Below, one piece after another: positions 19,493 to 30,170 of a stretch of 64,000 nt of DNA (position 1 is the stretch's first letter; every line of letters starts with the position of its first letter). The notes beneath the pieces were generated by a model. The model was not told the DNA's origin, made no database searches, and was given only the letters and a program-made list of their open reading frames with translations. Source of the stretch: Mesorhizobium shangrilense (GTDB lineage Bacteria; Pseudomonadota; Alphaproteobacteria; Rhizobiales; Rhizobiaceae); contig NZ_JBEWSZ010000002.1 of assembly GCF_040537815.1 (NCBI RefSeq), positions 62,001 to 126,000 on the forward strand. Reading direction: 5' to 3'. The translations under genes were made by a program, and so were the position numbers.

Positions 19493-20308
19493 ATGAGACA
19501 GCCGCTACGCTACCCCTGGCCCGATTTCGATGTGGATGAGCTTTCCGCGCCGGTGATTGCGGTGCGCGTTGACGTCCCCGACACCAGGGCGGAGGTCGCC
19601 TACCATCGGCACCGCAAAGGCCAACTCGTCTTCGCGCTCGGTGGCGGCGTCACATGCCACGTCCCAAGCGGCTTGTGGATGGTGCCGCCTCATTGCGGGG
19701 TGTGGATTCCCGGCGACATGGAGCACAGCAATGTCGCGACGGCCAACGCTCGGATCTTCTTCGTGTACATTGAGCCGGGCGCCGCCGATCTGCCGGACCG
19801 GTGTTGCACCCTTTCGATCTCGCCGCTGTTGCGCGAACTGATCATCGAGCTGTCCGATCGTGTGGAGGATGATGAGGCGAGGGGCGAACTCTTGACCAGG
19901 ATGCTGCTCACCGAACTCCCGCGTATGCCCGTCCAGCAGCTGCATCTGCCGATATCGTCCGAGCTGCGCTTGAGGCGGATCGCCGAAGCGTTGGCGCAAG
20001 ACCCTGCCGACCGCAGCACACTGGCGGAGTGGGCCGACCGCGTCGCGCTCAGCGAGAGCAGTCTCGCCCGTCTCGTCGTGAAAGAGACAGGGCTGAGTTT
20101 CGGCCGCTGGCGCCAGCAATTGCACTTGATCGTTGCGATAAGGGAGCTGGCTTCGGGCGCAAGCGTTCAGCAGGTTTCGGGCGATCTCGGCTATGGGTCC
20201 GTCACAGCCTTCATCACCATGTTCAAAAAGGCGCTCGGCAAGCCTCCCGCACGGTATCTCAGCAGTATCGCACAGAACGGCGGTGTTGCATTCGCGCGAT
20301 CAGGTTAG
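19493..20308 (+). CDS. AraC family transcriptional regulator
   Basis: A 271-residue activator. The N-terminal half is a cupin-type effector domain (AYHRHRKGQLVFALGGGVTC); the C-terminal 100 residues hold two helix-turn-helix motifs (LAEWADRVALSESSLARLV and VQQVSGDLGYGSVTAF). It lies head to head with the MDR oxidoreductase, 221 bases apart, and probably controls it from that region. The effector is unknown. A family B repeat begins two bases after its stop. Confidence 0.88.
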   Translation: MRQPLRYPWPDFDVDELSAPVIAVRVDVPDTRAEVAYHRHRKGQLVFALGGGVTCHVPSGLWMVPPHCGVWIPGDMEHSNVATANARIFFVYIEPGAADLPDRCCTLSISPLLRELIIELSDRVEDDEARGELLTRMLLTELPRMPVQQLHLPISSELRLRRIAEALAQDPADRSTLAEWADRVALSESSLARLVVKETGLSFGRWRQQLHLIVAIRELASGASVQQVSGDLGYGSVTAFITMFKKALGKPPARYLSSIAQNGGVAFARSG

Positions 20309-20309
20309 T

Positions 20310-20375
20310 CATGTCGGCCAAAAGTGGCCCCGGTCTGGGGAGAACGACATGCATAAAACAAAGATCTGAAGCGCG
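20310..20375 (+). repeat. Dispersed palindromic repeat, family B, copy 2
   Basis: CATGTCGGCCAAAAGTGG opens the element and ACGACATGCATAAAACAAAG closes it, matching copy 1 in order and spacing. It starts two bases after the AraC-type gene's stop codon, in the sense direction. Confidence 0.75.
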
Positions 20376-20406
20376 GCGCATGAATCCGTTCAGACGCGAC
20401 GCGCTT

Positions 20407-22185
20407 TTAGGCCGTGGAGGGCTCGGCGGCCCGCCCCAGCACTTCCTCGACAATGCCGCGCGCGATCTCGCGCTCGCCCATGATCACCGTGTCGGCGCCA
20501 AGCCCTTTCAGATGTTCGACCTCGGCGTCGGAGTGAGCGCGGGCGACAACGTTGATGTTCGGGTTGGCGGTGCGTGCCCGCAGCACGATCTGGCCGGCCT
20601 CGAATGCGTTGGGAATGGCCAGGATCAGCCGGCTGGCACCCTCCGGGTTGGCGGCGGCGAACACTTCGGCATTCGCCGCATTGCCGGCCACGGTTTCGAT
20701 GTCGTCGGCCTTGAGCCGCGCCAGTGTCTTGTCGGCATCCTCGACGACGAGAAAGGGCAGGGCAGCGTCTTTCAGCGCCGCGCCGACCAGGCTGCCGACC
20801 CGGCCGTAGCCGATCAGGATGGCGTGGTTGCTGAGCGTGGTCTTGGGCGGCGGGCCGTCTTCCTTGGCGACAACGGCGGCTGCGACCGACGCCACCTGGC
20901 CGGGCTCCGTCGCTGGACCGACCGGCTTCGCCTCGGCGGGCGGCGCGGTCCTTGCGGCGCGCTTGTCGAGCCACGGCTTCATGCGGTCCAGCGCCATGAA
21001 CATCAGCGGGTTGAGGACGATCGACAGGATGGCGCCGGCGAGGATGAGATCGCGTCCCTGTTCGGGCAGCAGATTCAAGCCTACCCCGAGTTCAGCCAGG
21101 ATGAAGGAAAACTCGCCGATCTGGGCAAGGCTGGCCGATATCATCAACGCCGTGGCGATCGGATAGCCGAAGGCAAGGACGATGACGAAGGCCGCCAGCG
21201 ACTTGCCGATGACGATGATGACCAGCGTCGCCAGGATCGGCCAGCCATTGCTGATCAGGCTGAACGGATCGAACAGCATGCCGACCGAGACGAAGAACAG
21301 CACGGAGAAGGCATCGCGCAGCGGCAGCGACTCCTCGGCGGCCCGATGAGATAGTTCGGATTCGCTCATGATCATGCCGGCGAAGAAGGCGCCCAGCGCC
21401 AGCGACACGCCGAACAGTTTTGCCGCGCCGAAGGCGACGCCAAGCGCAATCGCCAGCACGGCCAGCCGGAACAGTTCGCGCGAGCCGGTGTGGGCGACGT
21501 AATGCAGGATCCAGGGAATGACCCGGCGGCCGACCACCAGCATGACCACCACGAAGGCGGCGACCTTGGCCAGGGTGATGCCAACGACGCCCCATATGCC
21601 GTAGCTGGCCGGCAGCGACAGCAGGCCGTTCGAGTGAACGGCCGCCTGTTCCTGGCCGCCCAGCACGCCGGCAAGTGCTGGCAACAGCACCAGCGCCAGC
21701 ACCATGGCAAGGTCCTCGACGATCAGCCAGCCGACCGCGATGCGGCCGCGTTCCGTCTCGATCAGGCGGCGCTCCTGCAGAGCGCGCAGCAGCACCACGG
21801 TCGAGGCGACCGACAGCGCCAGGCCGAAAACCAGCCCCGCGCCCATCGTCCAGCCGAGCATCCAGGACAGGCCGGCGCCCAGCGCGGTGGCGAAGCCGAT
21901 CTGCACGATGGCGCCGGGCACGGCGATGGCGCGAACCGACAAAAGGTCCTTGAGCGAGAAATGCAGGCCGACGCCGAACATCAGCAGGATGACGCCGATC
22001 TCGGCGAGTTCATTGGCGAGGCCTGCATCGGCGACGAAGCCGGGCGTGTTCGGCCCGACCAGCACGCCGGCGATCAGGTATCCTACGAGAGGCGGTATTC
22101 GGAAACGATTGGCGAGGGCGCCGAAGACGAAAGCCAGCCCCAGACCGGCGACGATGGTGGCGATAAGGGGCGTGTCATGCGGCAT
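20407..22185 (-). CDS. Monovalent cation:proton antiporter, CPA2/YbaL type
   Basis: A 592-residue inner-membrane antiporter. About twelve helices fill residues 1-390 (for example PPLVGYLIAGVLVGPNTPG and the GVILLMFGVGLHFSLKDL region). A cytoplasmic RCK_N/TrkA-N domain (about 440-570) has the NAD-binding motif IGYGRVGSLVGAAL. The family exchanges K+ or Na+ for protons and is gated by nucleotide or redox ligands. No separate KefF/G-like subunit gene lies next to it, which fits YbaL rather than KefB/C. It is transcribed alone. Confidence 0.88.
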   Translation of the reverse strand: MPHDTPLIATIVAGLGLAFVFGALANRFRIPPLVGYLIAGVLVGPNTPGFVADAGLANELAEIGVILLMFGVGLHFSLKDLLSVRAIAVPGAIVQIGFATALGAGLSWMLGWTMGAGLVFGLALSVASTVVLLRALQERRLIETERGRIAVGWLIVEDLAMVLALVLLPALAGVLGGQEQAAVHSNGLLSLPASYGIWGVVGITLAKVAAFVVVMLVVGRRVIPWILHYVAHTGSRELFRLAVLAIALGVAFGAAKLFGVSLALGAFFAGMIMSESELSHRAAEESLPLRDAFSVLFFVSVGMLFDPFSLISNGWPILATLVIIVIGKSLAAFVIVLAFGYPIATALMISASLAQIGEFSFILAELGVGLNLLPEQGRDLILAGAILSIVLNPLMFMALDRMKPWLDKRAARTAPPAEAKPVGPATEPGQVASVAAAVVAKEDGPPPKTTLSNHAILIGYGRVGSLVGAALKDAALPFLVVEDADKTLARLKADDIETVAGNAANAEVFAAANPEGASRLILAIPNAFEAGQIVLRARTANPNINVVARAHSDAEVEHLKGLGADTVIMGEREIARGIVEEVLGRAAEPSTA

Positions 22186-22370
22186 TGTCTATGGAGCGCC
22201 TTTCGAAACAACGATGTCGGATGTGCGCCGCCCGAGGCCGCCGCTTTTCCAATATGGTGGATGGGGTGGCGATGATGCAACCCGCAAGGCGACGAAATCG
22301 ACCGCCCAGGTGCAAATAGCTTTTCGTCCGACGAAGTGGTCGCGAGCGGAGTGGAACGTGTCATGAAAAA

Positions 22371-22390
22371 GCTGCCCCGGATGGGGCAAC
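22371..22390 (-). terminator. Intrinsic terminator of the host-attachment gene
   Basis: On the minus strand, TGCCCC and GGGGCA (22383-22388 and 22373-22378) form a stem with a 4-base loop, followed by GCTTTTTC. It lies 35 bases past the stop codon at 22425. Confidence 0.6.
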
Positions 22391-22424
22391 TTTGGATGCG
22401 AGTGCACGTTACTTCGGCGAGCGG

Positions 22425-22874
22425 TCAGGCTGCCTGCAGCAAGGTCTCGATATCGAAAATGGCGTGGTTGGTCAGTGTCTTGGGAATTTCGGCGGTCACC
22501 TTGTCCATGACTTCCTTGTGGAGTTTCTTGCGCATCGCACCGAGCACAAGAGGTGGCGCGACCAGCACGATCTGGTCGAAGACACCCTTATGCGCGAGCT
22601 TGTAGAGGCGACCGGCTATCTCGTCGGCGAAGCGTTCCTTCCCGATGCGGTGCCAGTCGGTCTCCTCAACGGCGCTGCGGTGGACGGACGGTCCGTCATT
22701 GTAGCGGCCGGGACCGTCCGTGCCCTGTTCTCGCGTGGCGGGATTGTCCTGCTTCATCTCATGAACGACCTGAAGATGGGGGTAGGTGTTGTCGCCCATA
22801 TTCTTGAGGAAGAGCGCTTTCTCGCCGTCGGCGACCATCACCCGGACGCCATGTTTCAGATTGATGGTGTTCAT
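22425..22874 (-). CDS. Host attachment family protein
   Basis: A 149-residue protein of the 'protein required for attachment to host cells' family, which is common in rhizobia and agrobacteria. Recognisable stretches are VRVMVADGEKALFLKN, HRIGKERFADEIAGRL and QIVLVAPPLVLGAMRK, an arrangement resembling the peptide release factor/eRF1-type fold. There is no signal peptide, so a direct surface role is doubtful despite the name. The ATG at 22874 is used because AAGGAG lies at best spacing for it; a GTG one codon earlier is possible. It stands alone with its own terminator. Confidence 0.82.
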   Translation of the reverse strand: MNTINLKHGVRVMVADGEKALFLKNMGDNTYPHLQVVHEMKQDNPATREQGTDGPGRYNDGPSVHRSAVEETDWHRIGKERFADEIAGRLYKLAHKGVFDQIVLVAPPLVLGAMRKKLHKEVMDKVTAEIPKTLTNHAIFDIETLLQAA

Positions 22875-23310
22875 CACGCTCTCCTTTTCGGCTTTGTGGC
22901 CTGCGGACGCGCTTGGCGGATCAACAGGCCGGGAGCGAGGAACGTCCGGTCGAACTGGAATGTTCCGCTTTCCGTCCGCGATGAAATTGGGCAGAGCATG
23001 CCGACTGCGGAGCGTGAAATCCGCCAGGTCTGGCCGGGTTCGAATGGGTGCGGCTTTAATCTACTAACTTGGTAGAATTTAGAAAAAACTATTTTGCCTG
23101 GCGGTCGTCCAGTCGCTAAAAAGACGATGGATCAAGGCCTGCCGCAGCGACTTGATTCCGCTTTGCATTTGAATGTGGAATAATTTTCTCTTCGCTCTTT
23201 AGCTTTAAGAAAAGCGATTGCCTCTTATAGGGCGGTGCGCGAGTGGGTTCCTTCTGGTTTTTTGCGCTCGCGCGTAAAACTGCCGGATTGTTCAGGTTCC
23301 CTTCTCCGCC
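22875..23310. other. Noncoding region upstream of the cys operon
   Basis: There are about 435 bases without a gene. The right half is AT-richer than its surroundings and holds a 15-bp palindrome (23061-23075) and an imperfect inverted repeat around 23192-23220 (TCGCTCTTT...AAAAGCGA). No convincing small open frame or intrinsic terminator is visible. Confidence 0.5.
23061..23075. promoter_or_regulatory. Candidate operator for the sulfite-reduction operon
   Basis: CTACTAACTTGGTAG is a 15-bp palindrome in which six of seven base pairs match. It lies about 235 bases before cysG in an AT-rich stretch (GAATTTAGAAAAAACTATTTT follows). Its form is that of a site for a dimeric regulator, for example an Rrf2-type sulfur or iron-sulfur sensor. 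The regulator is a guess. Confidence 0.4.
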
Positions 23311-24758
<1,448 letters not shown>

Positions 24759-24762
<4 letters not shown>

Positions 24763-25055
24763 AGATACTGACCGCCAATCGCCTCGGCGATGGCATTGCC
24801 GTCTGGTATGCAGACGGCGGCTGGGCCGAGACGGTGGACCAGGCCGACCTTGCGCATGACAAGGCGGCCGAGGACCGGCTGGAGGCGATTGGCGCCAAGG
24901 CCTATGCCGACAATGAAGTGGTCGACGTCAACCTGATCGATGCGGATGTCGTCAACGGCATCGTCGAACCGGTGCGGTTGCGCGAGAAGATCCGCGCCGC
25001 CGGCCCCACTATCCGCGGCGATCTCGGCAAGCAGGCTGCCCGGGCAGCGCAGTAA
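24759..25055 (+). CDS. DUF2849 domain-containing protein
   Basis: A 98-residue soluble protein that starts inside the cysG stop codon (ATGA). The N-terminus (MKILTANRLGDGIAVWYADGGW) is typical of DUF2849, found almost only between cysG and cysI in alphaproteobacteria. Its constant position suggests a helper in sulfite reduction, perhaps in assembly or electron supply, but no activity is known. The C-terminal part is charged and helical. Confidence 0.85.
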
Positions 25056-25094
25056 GACACCAGGCACGGGCGGACGCGCCCTGAAAGACGAAGC

Positions 25095-26765
25095 ATGTAC
25101 CGTTACGATGAGTTCGACCACGATTTTGTCCAGGCCCGCGTCGCCGAGTTCAGCGACCAGGTCCAGCGCCGGCTTTCCGGCGAGATCTCCGAGGAGCAGT
25201 TCCGGCCGCTCAGGCTGATGAACGGCGTGTACCTTCAGCTGCACGCCTACATGCTGCGCATCGCGGTGCCCTATGGCACGCTGAACAGCAAGCAGTTGCG
25301 CATGCTCGGCCACATCGCCCGCAAATACGACAAGGGCTACGGCCATTTCACCACGCGCCAGAACATCCAGTTCAACTGGCCGGCGCTGTCGGATATTCCG
25401 GCGATCCTGGAGGATCTGGCCAGCGTCGAGATGCATGCCATGCAGACCAGCGGCAACTGCATCCGCAACGTTACCGCCGATCATTTCGCCGGCGCCGCCG
25501 CCGACGAGGTCGCCGATCCGCGTCCCTATGCGGAAATCCTGCGCCAGTGGTCGTCCGTGCATCCGGAATTCTCGTTCCTGCCGCGCAAGTTCAAGATCGC
25601 CGTGACCGGTGCCGAGCGCGACCGCGCCGCCATCCAGACGCATGATATCGGCCTGCACCTGAAGAAGAACGCGGCCGGCGAACTCGGCCTTGCCGTCTAT
25701 GTCGGCGGCGGTCAGGGCCGCACGCCGATGGTTGCCAGGAAGATTCGCGACTTCCTGCCCGAGGCGGATTTGTTGTCCTACTGCACGGCGATCCTGCGCG
25801 TTTACAACCTGCATGGCCGCCGCGACAACAAATACAAGGCGCGCATCAAGATCCTCGTCCACGAGACAGGCGTCGACGAGATCACGCGTCAGGTCGAGGC
25901 CGAGTGGCAGGAGTTGAAGGACGCCGAGCTGAAACTGCCGGACGCCGATATCCGCGCCATCGAAGCCTATTTCGCGCCGCCAGCGCTTGCCGACCGGCCG
26001 GAAGGCGACGCGGCGGTCAAGCTCGCCCGCCTCGATTCCAAGAGTTTTTCGGGTTGGCTCGACCAGAATGTGGTGACGCATCGCCATCCGGACTATGCGG
26101 CGGTGACCATCTCGCTGAAGGGCATTGGCGAGGTGCCTGGCGATGCCTCTGACAGTCAGATGGAAGCGGTCGCCGATATCGCCGAGAAATACGCCTTCGA
26201 CGAGCTTCGCGTCAGCCATGAGCAGAACCTGATCCTGCCGCATGTGGCGCGCGCCGACCTCAAGGCTGTCCATGATGCACTGGTCGAGATTGGACTGGCG
26301 ACAGCCAATTCCAACCTGATATCGGACATCATCGCGTGCCCGGGCCTCGACTATTGCGCGCTGGCAACGGCGCGTTCGATACCGATAGCGCAGGAGATTT
26401 CGCTGCGCTTCGCCTCGCTGGAACGGCAGCGCGAGATTGGCGAATTGAAGCTGAAGATCTCGGGCTGCATCAATGCCTGCGGCCATCACCATGTCGGCCA
26501 TATCGGCATCCTCGGCGTCGAGAAGAAGGGCACCGAGCTCTACCAGGTCACGCTTGGCGGTTCGGCCGACGAGAACACATCGGTCGGCGAGATTATCGGC
26601 CGCGGTTTCTCGTCGGAAGAAATCACCGATGCCATCGAGACGATCGTCGACACCTATCTCGGCCTTCGGCTCGACCCCCAGGAAAAATTCATCGACGCCT
26701 ACCGCCGTGTCGGTCCCGCGCCGTTCAAGGAGGCGCTCTATGCTGGCGAAGCCAAGGCCGCTTGA
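25095..26765 (+). CDS. cysI: Nitrite/sulfite reductase hemoprotein (assimilatory sulfite reductase)
   Basis: A 556-residue siroheme/[4Fe-4S] reductase reducing sulfite to sulfide. Two halves each hold a ferredoxin-like and a siroheme-binding domain; RQNIQFNW is near residue 90. The cluster cysteines are in CPGLDYC (C415, C421) and CINAC (C458, C462). No flavoprotein subunit CysJ is in the operon, so electrons may come from ferredoxin or from an unlinked partner. The operon (siroheme synthase and APS reductase on either side) favours sulfite over nitrite. It overlaps cysH by 26 bases. Confidence 0.93.
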   Translation: MYRYDEFDHDFVQARVAEFSDQVQRRLSGEISEEQFRPLRLMNGVYLQLHAYMLRIAVPYGTLNSKQLRMLGHIARKYDKGYGHFTTRQNIQFNWPALSDIPAILEDLASVEMHAMQTSGNCIRNVTADHFAGAAADEVADPRPYAEILRQWSSVHPEFSFLPRKFKIAVTGAERDRAAIQTHDIGLHLKKNAAGELGLAVYVGGGQGRTPMVARKIRDFLPEADLLSYCTAILRVYNLHGRRDNKYKARIKILVHETGVDEITRQVEAEWQELKDAELKLPDADIRAIEAYFAPPALADRPEGDAAVKLARLDSKSFSGWLDQNVVTHRHPDYAAVTISLKGIGEVPGDASDSQMEAVADIAEKYAFDELRVSHEQNLILPHVARADLKAVHDALVEIGLATANSNLISDIIACPGLDYCALATARSIPIAQEISLRFASLERQREIGELKLKISGCINACGHHHVGHIGILGVEKKGTELYQVTLGGSADENTSVGEIIGRGFSSEEITDAIETIVDTYLGLRLDPQEKFIDAYRRVGPAPFKEALYAGEAKAA

Positions 26766-27504
26766 CCTCATCGGCGACGCCGATGACGGCGTCGCCGCCA
26801 AGGCGGCGGGGTTCGATGCGCTCTATGGTCATCTGAACCCGCTCGAGATCATCGAACGCGCGGCCAACGATCTGTTTCACGACGAGATCGCCGCCGTTTC
26901 GTCCTTCGGCGCGGATTCGGCGGTGCTGCTGCACATGATCTCCGAGATCGACCGTACGTTGCCGGTCATCTTCCTCGACACGGGCAAGCATTTCGAGGAG
27001 ACGCTCGGCTATCGCGACGCGCTTGCCGCCGATTTCGGGCTGACCAATGTCCGGGTGATAAAGCCGGAAGAGGCAGCGCTCGAACGGATCGACCCGACGG
27101 GCAATCTTCACCAGAACAATACCGACGCTTGCTGCGATGTGCGCAAGGTCGAGCCGCTGGCGCGGGGTGTGGCGCCCTTCCGCGCCTGGCTCACCGGCCG
27201 CAAGCGCTTCCAGGCGACGACGCGGGCCGCCCTGCCGGTATTCGAGGCGGTTGGTCCACGCATTCGCATCAATCCGCTGGCGCATTGGACGACATCGGAC
27301 CAGGCCGACTATATGCGCGCGCATGCGCTGCGCGAAAACCCGCTGGTCGCCTATGGTTATCTGTCGATCGGCTGTTTCCCCTGCACACAACCGGTGCAGC
27401 CGGGCGAGGACGCGCGCAGCGGCCGCTGGGCCGGCCATGCCAAGACCGAGTGCGGCATTCATCTGTCGGGGTTGGAGAAGTCGCTGACCGACGCATCACT
27501 ATAG
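26740..27504 (+). CDS. cysH: Adenylyl-sulfate (APS) reductase, CysH family
   Basis: A 254-residue enzyme that reduces activated sulfate to sulfite. The PAPS-reductase fold has the P-loop-like SSFGADSAVLLH near residue 54. The cysteine pairs CC (131-132) and CFPC (212-215) bind a [4Fe-4S] cluster, which marks the APS-type rather than the PAPS-type enzyme. The catalytic cysteine is in TECGIH (C238). The ATG at 26740 lies inside the end of cysI; AAGGAGG precedes it at good spacing, so the 26-base overlap is real. The frame extends far upstream but that part is a shadow of cysI. Confidence 0.92.
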   Translation: MLAKPRPLDLIGDADDGVAAKAAGFDALYGHLNPLEIIERAANDLFHDEIAAVSSFGADSAVLLHMISEIDRTLPVIFLDTGKHFEETLGYRDALAADFGLTNVRVIKPEEAALERIDPTGNLHQNNTDACCDVRKVEPLARGVAPFRAWLTGRKRFQATTRAALPVFEAVGPRIRINPLAHWTTSDQADYMRAHALRENPLVAYGYLSIGCFPCTQPVQPGEDARSGRWAGHAKTECGIHLSGLEKSLTDASL

Positions 27505-27616
27505 GATATGTTGATATCAGCCGGCCCGAGAACGGCGACCTTCACCCGGAGGCCGCCGGCTTTGCGTGGACTGACCTTCAGCGGACTTTCGATTCTTTGG
27601 GCTTTAGGAATTTTTG

Positions 27617-28150
27617 ATGACTGAATCGACGACACCGGAAACCCGCCTCTGGACCCCGACGGGTTTTCGCGAGGACGACTGGGCTCATGCCGAAAGCGCC
27701 GAGGCGCTGTCCGGCAACGGCCGTTTCATCCTGCCGCTGCAGGTTTTCCTCGACCTTGATCCGGAGGTGCGCCGCTCGGCGAAGGAACGCCTGGGCGTCC
27801 TGCTGCAGCCCGGCGACCAGCTCGACAAGATTGTGGATCTCCTCGATCAGCTATCGCTGGTGGCGCTGGCCTTTCCTGCTTTCAGTGACGGCCGCTCCTT
27901 CTCCAAGGGCGAATTGCTGCGCAGCCGCCATCATTTCGAGGGCGCGATCCGCGCCACCGGCCAGGTGCTGGTCGACCCGTTGCCGCATATGCTGCGGCTG
28001 GGCTTCGACGAGTTCGAGATTTCGAATCCGGTGCTGTTGAAGCGCCTGGAAGAGGGCCGCGTTGGCGGATTGGGGCTTTATTACCAGCCAGCCGCCGTAC
28101 CGGAACCGAAAGGGCCAAAATATTCCTGGCGGCGCGTTCGCGCCGGCTGA
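27617..28150 (+). CDS. DUF934 domain-containing protein
   Basis: A 177-residue protein, last gene of the sulfite operon. It shows the DUF934 pattern (FLDLDPEVRRSAKERLGVLL, then FPAFSDGRSFSKGELLRSR). DUF934 proteins are nearly always encoded after cysI/cysH, and are thought to be an accessory or oxidoreductase component in sulfite reduction; this is from gene order only. The ATG at 27617 is chosen over an in-frame TTG one codon earlier. It sits 112 bases after cysH. Confidence 0.85.
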   Translation: MTESTTPETRLWTPTGFREDDWAHAESAEALSGNGRFILPLQVFLDLDPEVRRSAKERLGVLLQPGDQLDKIVDLLDQLSLVALAFPAFSDGRSFSKGELLRSRHHFEGAIRATGQVLVDPLPHMLRLGFDEFEISNPVLLKRLEEGRVGGLGLYYQPAAVPEPKGPKYSWRRVRAG

Positions 28151-28246
28151 CGCAGCGGTAATTCCACCCGTCTTTACATCAGCTGTGATCGGGCCTTCTC
28201 TTGGTCGTCCGGACGGAAACATCCGCCGGGTGCCAGGGAGGAAGCC

Positions 28247-29854
28247 ATGGATTTCGACTACGTCATCGCTGGCGGCGGGTCCGCCGGCTGCACGCTTGCC
28301 GCGCGGCTTTCCGAAGATCCGTCAAAGACGGTCTGCCTGATCGAAGCCGGTGGCGAAGGCAAGAACCTGCTTGTCCGTGCGCCGGCAGGCATCATCGCGC
28401 TGCTGCCCGGCCGGCCCAAGATCAGCAACTGGGCTTTTGAGACCGTGCCGCAGGAAGGGCTTGGCGGCCGCAAGGGCTATCAGCCGCGCGGCAAGGCGCT
28501 GGGTGGCTCCAGCGCCATCAATGCCATGCTCTACACGCGCGGGCACCGTGGCGATTATGACGAATGGGCCGATCTCGGCTGCGACGGCTGGTCATGGGAC
28601 GAGGTGCTGCCCTATTTCCAGCGCGCCGAAGGCAACCAGCGTGGCACCGACGCGCTGCATGGCGGCGACGGTCCGCTGCGGGTCGCCGAGCAGCAGGAGC
28701 CGCGTCCGCTCTCCCGCGCCTTTGTCGAGGCCTGCGGCGAGAACCAGATCCGGCGCAACGACGATTTCAACGGACCCGAGCAGGAAGGGGCGGGGCTCTA
28801 TCAGGTAACGCAATTCTGGGGCGAACGCCGCAATGGCGAGCGTTGCTCAGCGGCCGCCGCCTATCTGCATCCAGCCATGGACCGGCCGAACCTCACTGTC
28901 ATCACCGGCGCGCACGCCACCGGCATCGTTCTTGATGGCAAGCGGGCCATCGGGGTGCGCTATCGCATGGGTAAAAATGAGGCGGTCGCCAAGGCGAAGC
29001 GCGAGGTCATCATCTGCGGCGGCGCTTTCGGATCGCCGCAGCTCCTGCTGCTTTCCGGGATCGGCCCGGCCGTCGAACTTGCAGCGCACGGCATTCTTGT
29101 CGTCCATGAACTGCCCGGCGTCGGCAAGAACCTGCAGGACCACCTCGATTTCATCCTGGCCTGGACATCCAGGGATGCCGACATGATGGGCATCGGCCTG
29201 CGCGGCCTGCCCAGCCTGGTCAGGCATATGCTACGCTGGCGCAGGGACGGCACAGGGATGATCGCCACGCCCTATGCGGAAGGCGGCGCCTTCCTCAAAT
29301 CCGGACCGACGGTCGAGCGACCCGATCTGCAGCTACACTTCTGCATTGCCATCGTCGACGATCACGGCCGCAAGCTGCATATGGGGTATGGCTTTTCCTG
29401 CCATGTCTGCGTGCTCAGGCCGCACTCGCGCGGCGAGGTCGGGCTGTCGACGCCGGATCCGCTGGCACCGCCACGCATCGACCCGCGCTTCCTGTCCGAC
29501 GAACGCGATGGCGACCTGCTGCTCAAGGGCATCAAGATGATGCGCGGCATTCTGGAGGCACCGGCGCTGGCGAAGTATCGCAACAAGGAAATCTATACTG
29601 CCGGCGTCACCAGCGACGCCGACCTGATGACGCATATCCGGGCTCGTGCCGATACGATCTATCACCCGGCAGGCACCTGCAAGATGGGCATCGACGAGAT
29701 GGCGGTGGTCGATCCGGAACTGCGTGTGCGCGGGATGCAGGCCTTGCGTGTCGTCGACGCCTCGGTGATGCCGACGCTGATCGGCGGCAACACCAACGCG
29801 CCGACCATCATGATCGCCGAGAAAGCGGCGGATATGATCAAGGCAACTGCCTGA
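28247..29854 (+). CDS. GMC family FAD-dependent oxidoreductase (choline dehydrogenase-like)
   Basis: A 535-residue flavoprotein. The N-terminal dinucleotide motif is AGGGSAGCTLAARLSED followed by EAGG; the GMC signature is RGKALGGSSAINAMLYTRG (about residue 80). The C-terminus has YHPAGTCKMG (active His) and VDASVMPTLIGGNTNAPTIM. The family oxidises alcohols such as choline or glucose. No betB or betI gene is next to it, so choline is not shown to be the substrate. GGGAGGAAGCC precedes the ATG. Directly after its stop lies the tail of a DJ-1/PfpI gene. Confidence 0.9.
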   Translation: MDFDYVIAGGGSAGCTLAARLSEDPSKTVCLIEAGGEGKNLLVRAPAGIIALLPGRPKISNWAFETVPQEGLGGRKGYQPRGKALGGSSAINAMLYTRGHRGDYDEWADLGCDGWSWDEVLPYFQRAEGNQRGTDALHGGDGPLRVAEQQEPRPLSRAFVEACGENQIRRNDDFNGPEQEGAGLYQVTQFWGERRNGERCSAAAAYLHPAMDRPNLTVITGAHATGIVLDGKRAIGVRYRMGKNEAVAKAKREVIICGGAFGSPQLLLLSGIGPAVELAAHGILVVHELPGVGKNLQDHLDFILAWTSRDADMMGIGLRGLPSLVRHMLRWRRDGTGMIATPYAEGGAFLKSGPTVERPDLQLHFCIAIVDDHGRKLHMGYGFSCHVCVLRPHSRGEVGLSTPDPLAPPRIDPRFLSDERDGDLLLKGIKMMRGILEAPALAKYRNKEIYTAGVTSDADLMTHIRARADTIYHPAGTCKMGIDEMAVVDPELRVRGMQALRVVDASVMPTLIGGNTNAPTIMIAEKAADMIKATA

Positions 29855-30155
29855 TCGCAACGAGGCCGGCAAGCCGATCTTCACCATCTGCCATGGCGTG
29901 CAGATCCTGATCGCGGTCGATGGGGTGGTGCGGGGCAGGGAAGTGGCGGCGCTGCACTATTGCGAGCCGGAGGTGACGTTCGCCGGTGGCATCTATATCG
30001 ATGTCGCGCCGACCGGCGCCCATGTCGACGGCAATCTGGTGTCGGCCAAGGGTTGGCCGGGCCTGTCGAATTTCATCCGCGAATGCCTGAAAGTGCTGGG
30101 CACCGAGATCCGCCACGGCGAAATCCTGATGCGCGAAGAGCGTCAGGCGGCCTGA
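29838..30155 (+). pseudogene. 3' remnant of a DJ-1/PfpI (class I glutamine amidotransferase-like) gene
   Basis: The frame is open only from 29838 and encodes roughly the C-terminal half of a DJ-1/PfpI protein. It keeps the nucleophile elbow (GKPIFTICHGVQILIAVDGV; the C of CHG is catalytic) and the closing elements (VDGNLVSAKGWPGLSNFIRE, then CLKVLGTEI). The N-terminal half of the fold is absent, because the frame runs into the end of the GMC gene with a stop at 29835. The only start codon, GTG 29898, falls after the catalytic cysteine and has no clear ribosome site. I read it as a truncated gene. Confidence 0.72.
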
Positions 30156-30170
30156 TCCCGACTTTGGCGT

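Noticed and set aside
20029..21354. A 441-codon plus-strand frame running from the AraC gene into the antiporter gene
   Set aside because: It crosses two genuine genes and a repeat, and shows no protein-like pattern.
29898..30155. A complete 85-residue gene starting at GTG 29898
   Set aside because: The DJ-1 motif continues upstream of that GTG in the same frame and includes the catalytic cysteine; no ribosome site is seen.
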